Source of the DNA: an uncultured Prochlorococcus sp.
GTDB lineage: Bacteria; Cyanobacteriota; Cyanobacteriia; PCC-6307; Cyanobiaceae
Direction: 5' to 3'
NCBI GenBank assembly: GCA_902537445.1
Contig: CACBBI010000009.1
Location: 1 to 35,442 of the forward strand
DNA length: 35,442 nucleotides
The first letter of the stretch is position 1, and every line of letters starts with the position of its first letter. The position numbers and the translations under genes are program-made. Shown here one piece after another: positions 7,577 through 15,085 of this stretch. Under the pieces are notes generated by a model that worked only from the letters and a program-made list of their open reading frames with translations, searched no databases and was not told where the DNA came from.

Positions 7577-8965
7577 TTATTGAAACTTTTTCATCTCTAC
7601 TTTATTAAAAATCAATGCAATAAAAAGAATTCCGAATGTAATTAGGGCACAAATTTCTGTCCAATAATCTAACCCAATTTTAGAAATCATTAATGGTGCA
7701 AGAACTGTGAATAGTCCCCCAGAAAGAATTAACTGAGCGAAAAGCTGTTTTGACGTAAAAATTGGTAAAGTCTTAGAAATATTTTTAGGATCTGCAAGCC
7801 TTAAAAGAAGTAACCCAGATGCTACTACACCGGTAGAATTTCCAAACTCTATCAAGCTTTTTTCAAACCAATAATCATCAAAAATAAAGTATGCGAAATA
7901 AGCAATGCAGATTAAATTCCAAAATAAACCGAAAATAGTAAACACTAAAATAAGTATCCAATTATCAAAAACAACAGCGATATCTAAACTCGCCATAGCT
8001 GTAAAAATCAATAAATCTGTGGATAAAATACCAATCTCCCTTTGCAGAATATTTGAAATAAATTCTGTATTTTTGGTTTTCTCTAATATATATCTAATGA
8101 GGAGCGAACCTATAAGGATAAAGGGGAATACTGGTAGTGAAAAAATAATTTCCTTCGAAAAATCACCAAAAGAAATTGAAATATACCTTAAAAATTTAAG
8201 TAGCAAAACACCAAAAGAAATTGCCAAACCAGAGAATCCAAGATTTATTACAAAAATTCTTAAATCCGCAAAAAATCCTGTCTTATTTTTTCCCTTTAGA
8301 GTATCTTTTTGTTCAAGAATTTCCTCATTATCAGAAAGTCCTAAAGTTCTACCAAGAAAGATGAATATGCTACCCAATATTGAAGAGGATAAAAGACCCA
8401 TTGTTGCCATAGCCAAACCAAGATCTAAACCATTTGGGAAACCTAGTTTATTAAAACTTTCACCTATTATTGATGCGGCTCCATGACCACCCTCAAACCC
8501 TACCTCTATTAAACAACCCATTAGAGGATTTGCGTCCATAGATGGAGGAAGAAAATATTTAACAACAAGACCACCGACAAAAAATTGTCCGAAACCTAGT
8601 GAAAGAGCTAATAGAAATTGATTAAAAATTGGTTTAACTAAACCATTTATATTCGGTATGGGTCTTCCCATCATTAAAGTTGCGAAGACTAATGATAAAA
8701 GAGGAGTAGGAAAATTACTCCAAACATTTATTGTTTCTTTTGGTAATAAGTGTATAGCACCAAATGGGCCTATAGATATACCTAAAATTCCTGATATAAC
8801 TGCTATCGGTAATCCAAATCTCTCGAGTTGAACAGCTAGTTTAAATTTCCTTCCAAAAATCAACAAAAAAAATATAATTAATAATCCCAAAAAACTTATC
8901 AATAGAGAATTTGAAAAAATATCTTTATTCTGTATCGAAAAAATATTCAATGATTTCAAAAACAT
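7577..8965 (-). CDS. gltS: Sodium/glutamate symporter GltS
   Basis: A 462-aa, roughly 11-12-segment membrane protein of the GltS (ESS) family. The two halves each carry a re-entrant glycine-rich segment; the first is visible as GFEGGHGAASIIGESF and the second near GNSTGVVASGLLLLRLADP. The family takes up glutamate with Na+, which fits a marine cell with a sodium gradient. It is longer than E. coli GltS (401 aa), mostly through the central loop (around ILEQKDTLKGKNKTG) and the N-terminus. ATG at 8965 is used. A pcb transcript upstream is closed by a terminator at 9008-9034, so gltS is probably transcribed on its own. A 193-codon antisense frame inside it (7905-8486) is a shadow. Confidence 0.88.
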   Translation of the reverse strand: MFLKSLNIFSIQNKDIFSNSLLISFLGLLIIFFLLIFGRKFKLAVQLERFGLPIAVISGILGISIGPFGAIHLLPKETINVWSNFPTPLLSLVFATLMMGRPIPNINGLVKPIFNQFLLALSLGFGQFFVGGLVVKYFLPPSMDANPLMGCLIEVGFEGGHGAASIIGESFNKLGFPNGLDLGLAMATMGLLSSSILGSIFIFLGRTLGLSDNEEILEQKDTLKGKNKTGFFADLRIFVINLGFSGLAISFGVLLLKFLRYISISFGDFSKEIIFSLPVFPFILIGSLLIRYILEKTKNTEFISNILQREIGILSTDLLIFTAMASLDIAVVFDNWILILVFTIFGLFWNLICIAYFAYFIFDDYWFEKSLIEFGNSTGVVASGLLLLRLADPKNISKTLPIFTSKQLFAQLILSGGLFTVLAPLMISKIGLDYWTEICALITFGILFIALIFNKVEMKKFQ

Positions 8966-9007
8966 ATAATTCTAAATCTAAATTAATAAACAAAATTTTT
9001 CAAATAA

Positions 9008-9034
9008 AAAAGGCTCCGGTAAGAGGAGCCTTTT
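9008..9034 (-). terminator. Rho-independent terminator of pcb
   Basis: A perfect 10-bp stem, AAAAGGCTCC (9008-9017) pairing with GGAGCCTTTT (9025-9034), with a 7-base loop. Read on the minus strand it ends in a run of T. It begins 25 bases after the pcb stop codon, so it should end the abundant pcb transcript and insulate gltS. The stem is nearly symmetric, so weak action on the plus strand cannot be excluded. Confidence 0.85.
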
Positions 9035-9058
9035 GATATAGGTAAGAAAATTTGAAAA

Positions 9059-10117
9059 TTAATCTTTAAGAGTAACTGTTGCACTATCAATATTACTGAT
9101 AGCATTTGTAACTCTCTTGAAATCAAAGCCTAGGGCTCTTAAAGCGTGCCACAGATGACCTTGAATAAAGAAGAATCCAAAGTAGTAATGAACATTAGCT
9201 AACCATGCCCTTGAAGTGTACTCACCATCAGGAAGATCAACAGTATCTACCCAATAAGGAGAAATACTAAACTTCAATTCAAGTGGTTCACCAAAGAATT
9301 CAGTTGGATAAACTGTTGTATTAGCTGCACTCCAGAAGGCTGCAATAATAGCCATCCAGCCTATTCCAGCTAGCGACCATGAGAGAACAGCTTCTGCAGA
9401 TAGAAGTCCTTTACCTTTAAATTTGGTATATTCACCAACTTGCTTAGTAGCAATATGCCAAGCACCACCAGTGATCTCAACGAAAGCAAGAAAAGCATGG
9501 CCTCCCATTACTTCTTCAAGGCTATCAATAGTCAAAAAGTCTGTTTGGTGATTCCAAATTTTGGCCAAATTTAATTCATACTCAACCTGTCTTACAGAAC
9601 CAATAGCTGGATCATAAATTCCATGAACCCTTGCCCATTCAACAAAAGCGATAACTGCGAAACCAAGAATAATTAAATGGTGACCAAGAATAAATGTCAA
9701 TTTGTCTGGATTATCCCATTCAATATTGAATTTTCTAGCTCTTGCTACATCAGAATCTTCTAGATTTCCAGGAAGAAGTAAAGAGTGTAAAAGTCCTCCG
9801 GCTGCTAAAACCATAGAAGAAACTAAGTGAACTATTGCTATCGCTAGAACAGGTTTAGTATCTCCCATCGCAACGCCATTAGCATCAAACCCTATTCCAA
9901 GAGTTGCTAAGTGAGGAAGAACGATTAGAGGTTGATGCCCCATTGGGACGCTTGGGTCAAATCGTGAAAGTTCAAAAAGGGTGAATGCACCCGCCCAGAA
10001 AACAATTAATCCTGCATGAGCTACATGAGCAGCAATGAATTTTCCTGAGCGATTTGCTACACCTGAATTACCAGCCCACCATCCATAGGTAGTATCTGGA
10101 TTTCCATAGGTTTGCAT
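9059..10117 (-). CDS. pcbA: Divinyl-chlorophyll a/b-binding light-harvesting protein Pcb
   Basis: A 352-aa thylakoid membrane protein of the IsiA/CP43 superfamily, the main antenna of Prochlorococcus that feeds photosystem II (or I). Six hydrophobic helices can be placed, near residues 27-48, 88-112, 143-163, 205-222, 240-262 and 308-330. Chlorophyll-ligand histidines include [32 protein letters not shown] and [14 protein letters not shown]. It lacks the large luminal loop E of CP43, as expected for Pcb. A single copy fits a high-light ecotype. ATG at 10117 is preceded by a leader with a candidate promoter and dyad, and the gene is followed by a strong terminator, so it is monocistronic. Confidence 0.96.
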   Translation of the reverse strand: MQTYGNPDTTYGWWAGNSGVANRSGKFIAAHVAHAGLIVFWAGAFTLFELSRFDPSVPMGHQPLIVLPHLATLGIGFDANGVAMGDTKPVLAIAIVHLVSSMVLAAGGLLHSLLLPGNLEDSDVARARKFNIEWDNPDKLTFILGHHLIILGFAVIAFVEWARVHGIYDPAIGSVRQVEYELNLAKIWNHQTDFLTIDSLEEVMGGHAFLAFVEITGGAWHIATKQVGEYTKFKGKGLLSAEAVLSWSLAGIGWMAIIAAFWSAANTTVYPTEFFGEPLELKFSISPYWVDTVDLPDGEYTSRAWLANVHYYFGFFFIQGHLWHALRALGFDFKRVTNAISNIDSATVTLKD

Positions 10118-10447
10118 TTAGGAATTGATTAGCTTAAACGTTTTGAGAATACTTTATATTTCACCAAACAGTTGAATTCATAACAAAATTGTAAAGGTTA
10201 GTAATCCTAACTATTACTAAACAAAAATTATTCGTAGGGCAATAGGAGAGTAAAGAAGGTAGATTTAATGTAGAAAAGTTATTCTCAGAGATATAAGTTC
10301 TATCAAATAAACCAATATTTTAAAATTCAAATAAGTTAAATAAATTTCATTTTGCTGACATAAAACGATGTTTTGTTTCATTACACCTTGGTGGTTATTG
10401 CCTCATTTTCAAACAATTATTAAATATGGGATAAGACATCTAAAATT
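10118..10447. other. 330-base gene-free region between divergent pcb and the 58-aa gene
   Basis: This AT-rich spacer must hold the promoters of pcb (minus) and of the 58-aa gene (plus). Visible in it are the dyad at 10198-10220, a candidate minus-strand -10 box at 10188-10193, a purine-rich AGGAGAG at 10254-10260 leading into ATG-TAG, and a possible 39-codon hydrophobic reading frame starting at 10368 on plus. I see no tRNA and no strong terminator hairpin. Confidence 0.6.
10188..10220 (-). promoter_or_regulatory. Candidate pcb promoter element and overlapping dyad
   Basis: On the minus strand, TACAAT (10193-10188) matches a -10 box at five of six positions and would give a pcb leader of about 65 bases. 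There is no good -35 box, which is common in Prochlorococcus. Just upstream lies a perfect inverted repeat, TTAGTAAT (10198-10205) and ATTACTAA (10213-10220) with a 7-base spacer. It sits where -10/-35 contacts are expected, so it could be an operator. This is inference from position and symmetry only. Confidence 0.35.
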
Positions 10448-10624
10448 ATGGCTACTTCTCAAGAGTCTTCTAGAAAATTTTCACTAGAAATGAAATCTGA
10501 AGTTCATTACAAAAAGGCTGCAAAATCTTACAGAAAATCGAAACAATATATAAATATGATTAACTTATATCCAACTTTGCAAAACACTCTAATTGAGTGT
10601 ATGGATGAGAATCTAATCGAATAA
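10448..10624 (+). CDS. 58-aa small protein upstream of pcb (unknown function)
   Basis: An ATG at 10448 opens a 58-codon frame to TAA at 10622-10624. The product starts MATSQESSRKFSLEMKSEVH, has a strongly basic middle (KKAAKSYRKSKQY) and an acidic end (CMDENLIE). It is probably soluble and helical, with no membrane segment. Support comes from codon use like that of neighbouring genes, a sensible amphipathic composition and its fill of an otherwise empty convergent interval before the gene ending at 10670. There is no clear Shine-Dalgarno sequence, as for many genes here. I do not recognise a family. A DNA- or RNA-binding role is compatible with the charge but is not shown. Confidence 0.55.
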   Translation: MATSQESSRKFSLEMKSEVHYKKAAKSYRKSKQYINMINLYPTLQNTLIECMDENLIE

Positions 10625-10669
10625 ATATTTTATATATTTTCCCAAATTAATAAGAAAAGCATATCAGTT

Positions 10670-10903
10670 TTATGCTGCAATATTATATTTTTCTTCAGAA
10701 TAAAATTTATTAATTACTTGTCTGCACATTTTTATATTGTATAGCGCTTTGGGTTTCCAAGGTTTTTTCTGACCGAGTGGAGAGCTTTTCCAATGGATCC
10801 CAGGCTTGAGTATTCCATTTTCACGTAAAAAAGAAAGTTTAATTTCAGTTATTCCGAGCTTTTCAGAGGTCAACTCAGATGAGCTCCACATATCCCCTAA
10901 CAT
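10670..10903 (-). CDS. Small putative Xis/MerR-like helix-turn-helix protein
   Basis: A 77-aa protein. The core reads MWSSSELTSEKLGITEIKLSF followed by LRENGILKPGIHWK. This is the pattern of small excisionase-like or MerR-type winged helices: helix, turn at Gly, recognition helix, then a PG-x-HW wing. The C-terminal third is basic (LGQKKPWKPKALYNIKMCRQVI). No integrase or attachment site lies nearby, so it is more likely a stand-alone DNA-binding protein than a phage excisionase. The start is ATG at 10903; a second ATG at codon 5 is possible. The assignment is from pattern only. Confidence 0.55.
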   Translation of the reverse strand: MLGDMWSSSELTSEKLGITEIKLSFLRENGILKPGIHWKSSPLGQKKPWKPKALYNIKMCRQVINKFYSEEKYNIAA

Positions 10904-11039
10904 TGAATTAAGTAAATATTATTAATCCTTGATAACGTTAATTTTATTTTTTTGAAAGGGGTAAAACTTTTAAATAATTATTAAGTCACAAAAAACCTAG
11001 TATTAACAAAGAAAAGAGATTTGAAAGATTTTTATCAAA

Positions 11040-11339
11040 TCAAGAAATATTAAATAAAGAATCTTCATTAATGAATATCTCATCGATATCCTCTCCTTTA
11101 TTGATGGATTTATAGTTAACGTATTCTTCTGTAATCGATTGATGATTTGAAAGATTGATCCAACCCTTGTGCCAATTTCCACTATTTATTAATTCTTCGT
11201 AATTAATTTTTAAGTTAATTTCAGAATCAAGGACAGAAACCATTAAAAAACTAATGTTTCCTTTTTCTTTAGTCTCATTTACTAAAACAAAATGTCTCAA
11301 TCCATTTATGGTTTTATTAGAAGTCCAGTAATTTTCCAT
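11040..11339 (-). CDS. Tryptophan-rich TIGR02450-like conserved protein
   Basis: A 99-aa protein whose layout matches the small Trp-rich TIGR02450 family as I remember it: an N-terminal W-S-x-K-like segment, a RHFVLV strand, a central SVLDSEINLKINYEEL portion and the ending NSGNWHKGWINL. An acidic tail (GEDIDEIFINEDSL) is added. The family has no known function. The start ATG at 11339 lies 2 bases after the stop of the 97-aa gene, which itself overlaps hisS, so all three are probably one transcription unit. Confidence 0.6.
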   Translation of the reverse strand: MENYWTSNKTINGLRHFVLVNETKEKGNISFLMVSVLDSEINLKINYEELINSGNWHKGWINLSNHQSITEEYVNYKSINKGEDIDEIFINEDSLFNIS

Positions 11340-11341
11340 AA

Positions 11342-11635
11342 TTATTTTTTCTCAATGTTCCCCTCAGAATTTTTTTTAGATATTTTCTTATATTCATTTC
11401 TAATTTCGTCTAATAAAAGTTTTCTTCTATCCATATAGTTAACAGAATCTTGTTTTGATAAGCTATATCTTTCTTTTTTAGTTAAATTCATCCAATTATT
11501 AAGATTCTTTTTATTGAAAGTTGTTAATTTTTTAGCCTTCAAACCTTTTTGTTTTATATTTAACTTAAGAAAATTCCTTAAATTAAAAAAAATAAATATA
11601 AAAAGAAAAATTATCACTATCTTCAAGAACATCAC
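11342..11635 (-). CDS. Small membrane-anchored basic protein downstream of hisS
   Basis: A 97-aa protein. Residues 3-20 form one very hydrophobic segment (IVIIFLFIFIFFNL), followed by a highly basic, Lys/Asn-rich soluble tail (KQKGLKAKKL, KKERYSLSKQ, RRKLLLDEIRNEYKKISKK). It is probably a single-pass inner-membrane protein with its tail in the cytoplasm. No family is recognised. Its ATG overlaps the hisS stop (ATGA, 11632-11635), so translation is likely coupled to hisS. Its stop is followed after 2 bases by the start of the Trp-rich gene. Confidence 0.6.
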   Translation of the reverse strand: MMFLKIVIIFLFIFIFFNLRNFLKLNIKQKGLKAKKLTTFNKKNLNNWMNLTKKERYSLSKQDSVNYMDRRKLLLDEIRNEYKKISKKNSEGNIEKK

Positions 11636-12915
11636 TTTGCAAGTAAATTGTTATTTATCCACTTTTCTAATTCAATATCATTCTCAAAAGATATAACCTC
11701 TTCTTCATTCCCATTACCTGATTGATCAAAGAGTCTTATAATAAATTTACCTTTAACTGCCTCATCATCACCAATAACAATGATACTTTTAGATTTTAGT
11801 TTATTTGCCTTTTTAAATTGTTTAGAGAATGAGGCTCCGCTTAAATCTAACTCAATTAACAAATCATAATTTCTTAATTTTCTAGCTAAATCCATTGCTA
11901 ATGATTCAGCAATTAAGCCTTGATTAATGATATAGATATCAGTATTTCTTGGAATTTCAAGCTCTTTTCCTGCGAGTAAAATTAATCTTTCTAAACCAAT
12001 AGCAAAACCAATTGCAGGGGTATTTGGCCCTCCCATTTGTTTTATTAGATCGTCGTATCTTCCTCCTCCGCAAACTGTAGCTTGGGAGCCTAGAGCTCCA
12101 CTAGTAATTTCAAAAGCTGTATGGGTGTAGTAATCTAAACCTCTTACAAGATTAAAATTTTCCAAATAAGGTATTTTTAAAAACTCTAAATTTTTCTTTA
12201 AGCTTGAATATCTTTTATGACTTTCTTCAGATAAAAAATCAAATAATCTTGGGGCATTCTTTAGAGCTTTTTGTGTTTGAGTATTCTTAGAGTCCAAAAT
12301 CCTTAACGGATTTTTAGTAATCCTGTTCTGAGAATCTAAATCTAGAGAATTTTTATTTTTTTCTAGCCATTTTAAAAAAGATTTTTGAAAATTTAATCTA
12401 TCATTTAGATCGCCCAAAGTATTTATTTCAAGATTAAGTTCTTTTATTCCTAATTTACCTAAGATATCCCAAGCTAAAGCAATAATTTCAACATCACTTC
12501 TAACTGAATCGTATCCTATAAACTCAACACCTAGCTGATGAAACTGTCTTTGCCTACCTGCTTGAGGTCTTTCATATCGAAACATAGGCCCCATGTACCA
12601 CAGTTTTTGTAGAGGATGATTAGACAACATTCCATTTTGTATTAATGCTCGTGCAACGGATGCGGTTCCTTCAGGCCTAAGAGTGCAGGATCTTCCCCCT
12701 CTATCAATAAATGTATACATTTCCTTACTGACAACATCTGTTCCTTCACCAATTCCTCTTATAAATAATTCAGTCATTTCTAGTATTGGTGTTCTTATTT
12801 CATTGATAGATGCTCTTGCGAGTTGCTCTAATACAATTTTCTCAACGTTTTGCCACTTTATTAATTGATCAGGCAGCAAATCTACCGTTCCTCTAAGATT
12901 TTTTAAGTTATTCAA
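11632..12915 (-). CDS. hisS: Histidyl-tRNA synthetase
   Basis: A 427-aa class II aminoacyl-tRNA synthetase that charges tRNA-His. Motif 1 lies in the first 60 residues (RGTVDLLP, IRTPILEMTELF). Motif 2 is MFRYERPQAGRQRQFHQLG, the histidine-A/B signatures are LVRGLDYYTHTAFEI and GGGRYDDLI, and motif 3 is GFAIGLERLI. The C-terminal anticodon-binding domain follows (IYIINQG, LRNYDLLIELD, IIVIGDDE). The length is normal. The start is read as TTG at 12915 (MNNLKNLRGT...); no in-frame ATG lies near the conserved N-terminus. Two small genes follow in a tight operon. Confidence 0.96.
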   Translation of the reverse strand: MNNLKNLRGTVDLLPDQLIKWQNVEKIVLEQLARASINEIRTPILEMTELFIRGIGEGTDVVSKEMYTFIDRGGRSCTLRPEGTASVARALIQNGMLSNHPLQKLWYMGPMFRYERPQAGRQRQFHQLGVEFIGYDSVRSDVEIIALAWDILGKLGIKELNLEINTLGDLNDRLNFQKSFLKWLEKNKNSLDLDSQNRITKNPLRILDSKNTQTQKALKNAPRLFDFLSEESHKRYSSLKKNLEFLKIPYLENFNLVRGLDYYTHTAFEITSGALGSQATVCGGGRYDDLIKQMGGPNTPAIGFAIGLERLILLAGKELEIPRNTDIYIINQGLIAESLAMDLARKLRNYDLLIELDLSGASFSKQFKKANKLKSKSIIVIGDDEAVKGKFIIRLFDQSGNGNEEEVISFENDIELEKWINNNLLAK

Positions 12916-13013
12916 AGTTCTAGGAAATAATTCAAAATTTTTAATTCAAGTAGGAATTAATCTTTAATTGATTGTTTTGTGGGACAATTTTAATTTAACA
13001 TTTAGAAAAACTA

Positions 13014-13436
13014 TTGGAAATTAATAAAAATAAAGAGTCTCTGCATTGCGGTACAAAACCAAAAAAAATTGCTTTTGGAATAGCACCCCTTGGTATAGTT
13101 TCTGTAGGCATAGTGCCAATGGGAGTAATAAGTATTGGAGTGGTTCCAATGGGAGTATTCTCTTTTGGTGCAGTAGCAATGGGAATAGTCAATTTATCAG
13201 TAGTTGGGATGGGAATTATCTCTGCTGGGGTAACCACTATGGGAATATGGGAGTATTCACCTAATTCTCAACACAATCATCATAATCATTCCAAACAAAT
13301 TTCAAATTCGAGCAAAGAAAATATGATGTCAGATCTATATAACACCAAACAAGAAGCTGAAAAGGCTGCCTCAAAATACGGATGTATTGGAGCACATAAA
13401 ATGGGTAAAAAATGGATGCCCTGTAAGATGCACTAG
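13014..13436 (+). CDS. Glycine-periodic repeat protein with C-terminal DUF3721 metal-site motif
   Basis: A 140-aa protein in three parts. Residues 22-78 have glycine at every fifth position (22, 27, 32 ... 77; Ser replaces it once, at 62), with hydrophobic residues between and an alternating PMG/SxG ten-residue super-period. Residues 86-93 are a histidine cluster (QHNHHNHS). Residues 106-140 form a DUF3721-type end, with Cys124, His128, Cys137 and His140 in CIGAHKMGKKWMPCKMH. The last two parts suggest binding of a transition metal. The repeat could be a stacked-strand or membrane-associated structure. The start is read as TTG at 13014; a TAA lies six codons upstream and no ATG precedes the repeat. 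The exact function is unknown. Confidence 0.75.
   Translation: MEINKNKESLHCGTKPKKIAFGIAPLGIVSVGIVPMGVISIGVVPMGVFSFGAVAMGIVNLSVVGMGIISAGVTTMGIWEYSPNSQHNHHNHSKQISNSSKENMMSDLYNTKQEAEKAASKYGCIGAHKMGKKWMPCKMH
13077..13247 (+). repeat. Coding tandem repeat, 15-base unit with 30-base super-period
   Basis: This stretch encodes the five-residue glycine repeat of the gene at 13014. At DNA level the units are degenerate, but GTTCCAATGGGAGTA-like copies recur (for example near 13110-13125 and 13142-13158). This argues for growth by tandem duplication followed by drift. Confidence 0.75.
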
Positions 13437-13465
13437 ATATTTTCTTAGAAAAAATTTATTGAACA

Positions 13466-14245
13466 TTAATTCAAAATCTCTACTCTAAAATCAAGATTTT
13501 TTGCCTCATCAGTAGTTAATTTTCTTGACCAAGCTCCTTGCACAGGACTATTCCATCTGAACCCAGCATTTTTAGCTAAAGATCTGTCTTCGTAACTAAT
13601 AAGCGCCTTGTATAAAAACCTCGGTTCGGTAGCTTTAAGTAAAAGTTCCTCTAAATTGTCGCATTTTTTGAAGACCTCAGATATGTAAAAGCAATCAGAT
13701 AAAGCTCTATGTAAATTCCAAACTGGTATTGAAAAAGATAAAGCTAAATCAGTTACTGAGGGTCTATTTTTTAGTGATTTTTGAAAAGACCAATTAATAT
13801 CCTCTAAGCTGCATATCCATTTTTTATTAAGTTTAGGTAATCTTCCTTTCCCAAACCATTTCTTATCAAACTCTACATTATGAGCGATAATGAAATCCGA
13901 ACAATCAACAAGTTTCAGAAAGAAATTCAATCCATCTTCCCATGGTTGCGAGATATTAGTTACTGCGGCAGATATACCATTAATATGTTCGGCTTGATTA
14001 TTATTAACTGGGAATAAAAATGAAACTTGTGAAAGCACGCACTTAAAAGATACATCAAACAAAATACAACCTATCTCTATCACTTCATCTTTATTTTCGT
14101 CTAAACCCGTTGTTTCAGTATCAAGAATTAAAATTTTTTCGATTTTTTTATTTTGATTAGCTACACTCTCTTCAGAGGGATAACTAGTAACTGGTTCCTG
14201 AAGAATATCCAATTGATTTAATTCTCTTTTGTTAGATTGTTCCAA
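13466..14245 (-). CDS. DnaQ-like 3'-5' exonuclease
   Basis: A 259-aa DEDDh-type exonuclease. Exo I is LILDTETTGLDE (Asp-x-Glu), Exo II is IIAHNVEFDKKWFG (Asp) and Exo III is HRALSDCFYI (His-x4-Asp). It resembles the DNA polymerase III epsilon/RNase T group but is a stand-alone protein. About 35 disordered residues precede the domain. About 50 residues after it (YEDRSLAKNAGFRWN and GAWSRKLTTDEAKNL) look like a small added domain, perhaps binding nucleic acid. The role could be DNA repair or RNA trimming. The start is TTG at 14245; no in-frame ATG exists before the catalytic core. Confidence 0.88.
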   Translation of the reverse strand: MEQSNKRELNQLDILQEPVTSYPSEESVANQNKKIEKILILDTETTGLDENKDEVIEIGCILFDVSFKCVLSQVSFLFPVNNNQAEHINGISAAVTNISQPWEDGLNFFLKLVDCSDFIIAHNVEFDKKWFGKGRLPKLNKKWICSLEDINWSFQKSLKNRPSVTDLALSFSIPVWNLHRALSDCFYISEVFKKCDNLEELLLKATEPRFLYKALISYEDRSLAKNAGFRWNSPVQGAWSRKLTTDEAKNLDFRVEILN

Positions 14246-14362
14246 TTAGCTGAAAACACTTTCATTTATCTTGACGCATTTAATAAAAATTTCTCTTAAA
14301 TTAATATAAATTAAGAAACATGATTAGAAAATAACTTGTGAAACATTCTTAGTTTATGAAAG

Positions 14363-15085
14363 ATGACTTTTACAAAATATCAATTTAATAATTTTTGTTA
14401 TTGGCCTCCAAATCCAAAAAAAATTGTTGAATTTATTGGTGGAAGTTATCTAGCTTCGAAACCAGATTTAACTTATAAAAGATTCATAGAGAGTTTAATT
14501 AATAAAAACTATGCAGTACATGCATATAAATACAATCCACAATTTGATCACCAACAACTTGCTATTAAAGCATGGAAGGATTTCAAGAATTGCCGAATAT
14601 CTTTATCCAAGAGAATAGGATCATCTATCCCTTCGATAAGAATTGGTCATAGCCTAGGCTGCAAACTTCATCTAATTTCACCTGATGGTGGAAGAAATTG
14701 CGAAAAATTCATATCAATTAGTTTTAATAACTTCAGCGCTAACAAATCAATTCCATTATTGAAACAAATTTCTCAAAAATTAGAATTCAACAGTGAATTC
14801 AGCCCAAGCCCTGAAAGAACTTTGCGATTAATTGAAAAAACATATAATCAAAAAAATAACTTTCTAATAAAATTCAACTCAGACGAATTAGATCAAACAG
14901 AGAAATTATTTTCTTGTCTGAGAGCAAGAAAAGAAGATAATTCTAAGGGAGTAATGTTAAAAGGTACACATACTATAATTGCAAGCGCAGGACTAAGAGA
15001 AAATTTTTTAGGAGATTGGGCGGATGATGAATTCAAAAGAAATACTATAAAAAAAATTTCAAATTTAATTGATGAATCCGATTAG
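14363..15085 (+). CDS. DUF1350 family alpha/beta-hydrolase-like protein
   Basis: A 240-aa protein of the plant/cyanobacterial DUF1350 family. The N-terminal part reads [21 protein letters not shown], and a nucleophile-elbow-like GHSLGCKLH lies near residue 99, as in alpha/beta hydrolases. The C-terminal [18 protein letters not shown] segment ([12 protein letters not shown]) may supply the histidine. The substrate is unknown. It is soluble. The TAG stop at 15083-15085 lies in TTAG and overlaps the TAA stop of convergent acs. ATG at 14363 is chosen; an ATG at 14356 is in another frame. Confidence 0.82.
   Translation: MTFTKYQFNNFCYWPPNPKKIVEFIGGSYLASKPDLTYKRFIESLINKNYAVHAYKYNPQFDHQQLAIKAWKDFKNCRISLSKRIGSSIPSIRIGHSLGCKLHLISPDGGRNCEKFISISFNNFSANKSIPLLKQISQKLEFNSEFSPSPERTLRLIEKTYNQKNNFLIKFNSDELDQTEKLFSCLRARKEDNSKGVMLKGTHTIIASAGLRENFLGDWADDEFKRNTIKKISNLIDESD

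Noticed and set aside
7905..8486. 193-codon plus-strand frame inside gltS
   Set aside because: It lies fully antisense to a well-supported transporter gene and its product has no recognisable domain; it is a shadow of the gltS coding frame.
12995..13237. 80-codon minus-strand frame rich in Pro, Thr and Ile opposite the glycine-repeat gene
   Set aside because: Its periodicity is the mirror of the coding repeat on plus; the plus frame has the DUF3721 end and is the real gene.
13437..13465. Short hairpin TTTTC-TTA-GAAAA between the DUF3721 and exonuclease genes
   Set aside because: It is AT-only except one pair and unstable; not convincing as a terminator.
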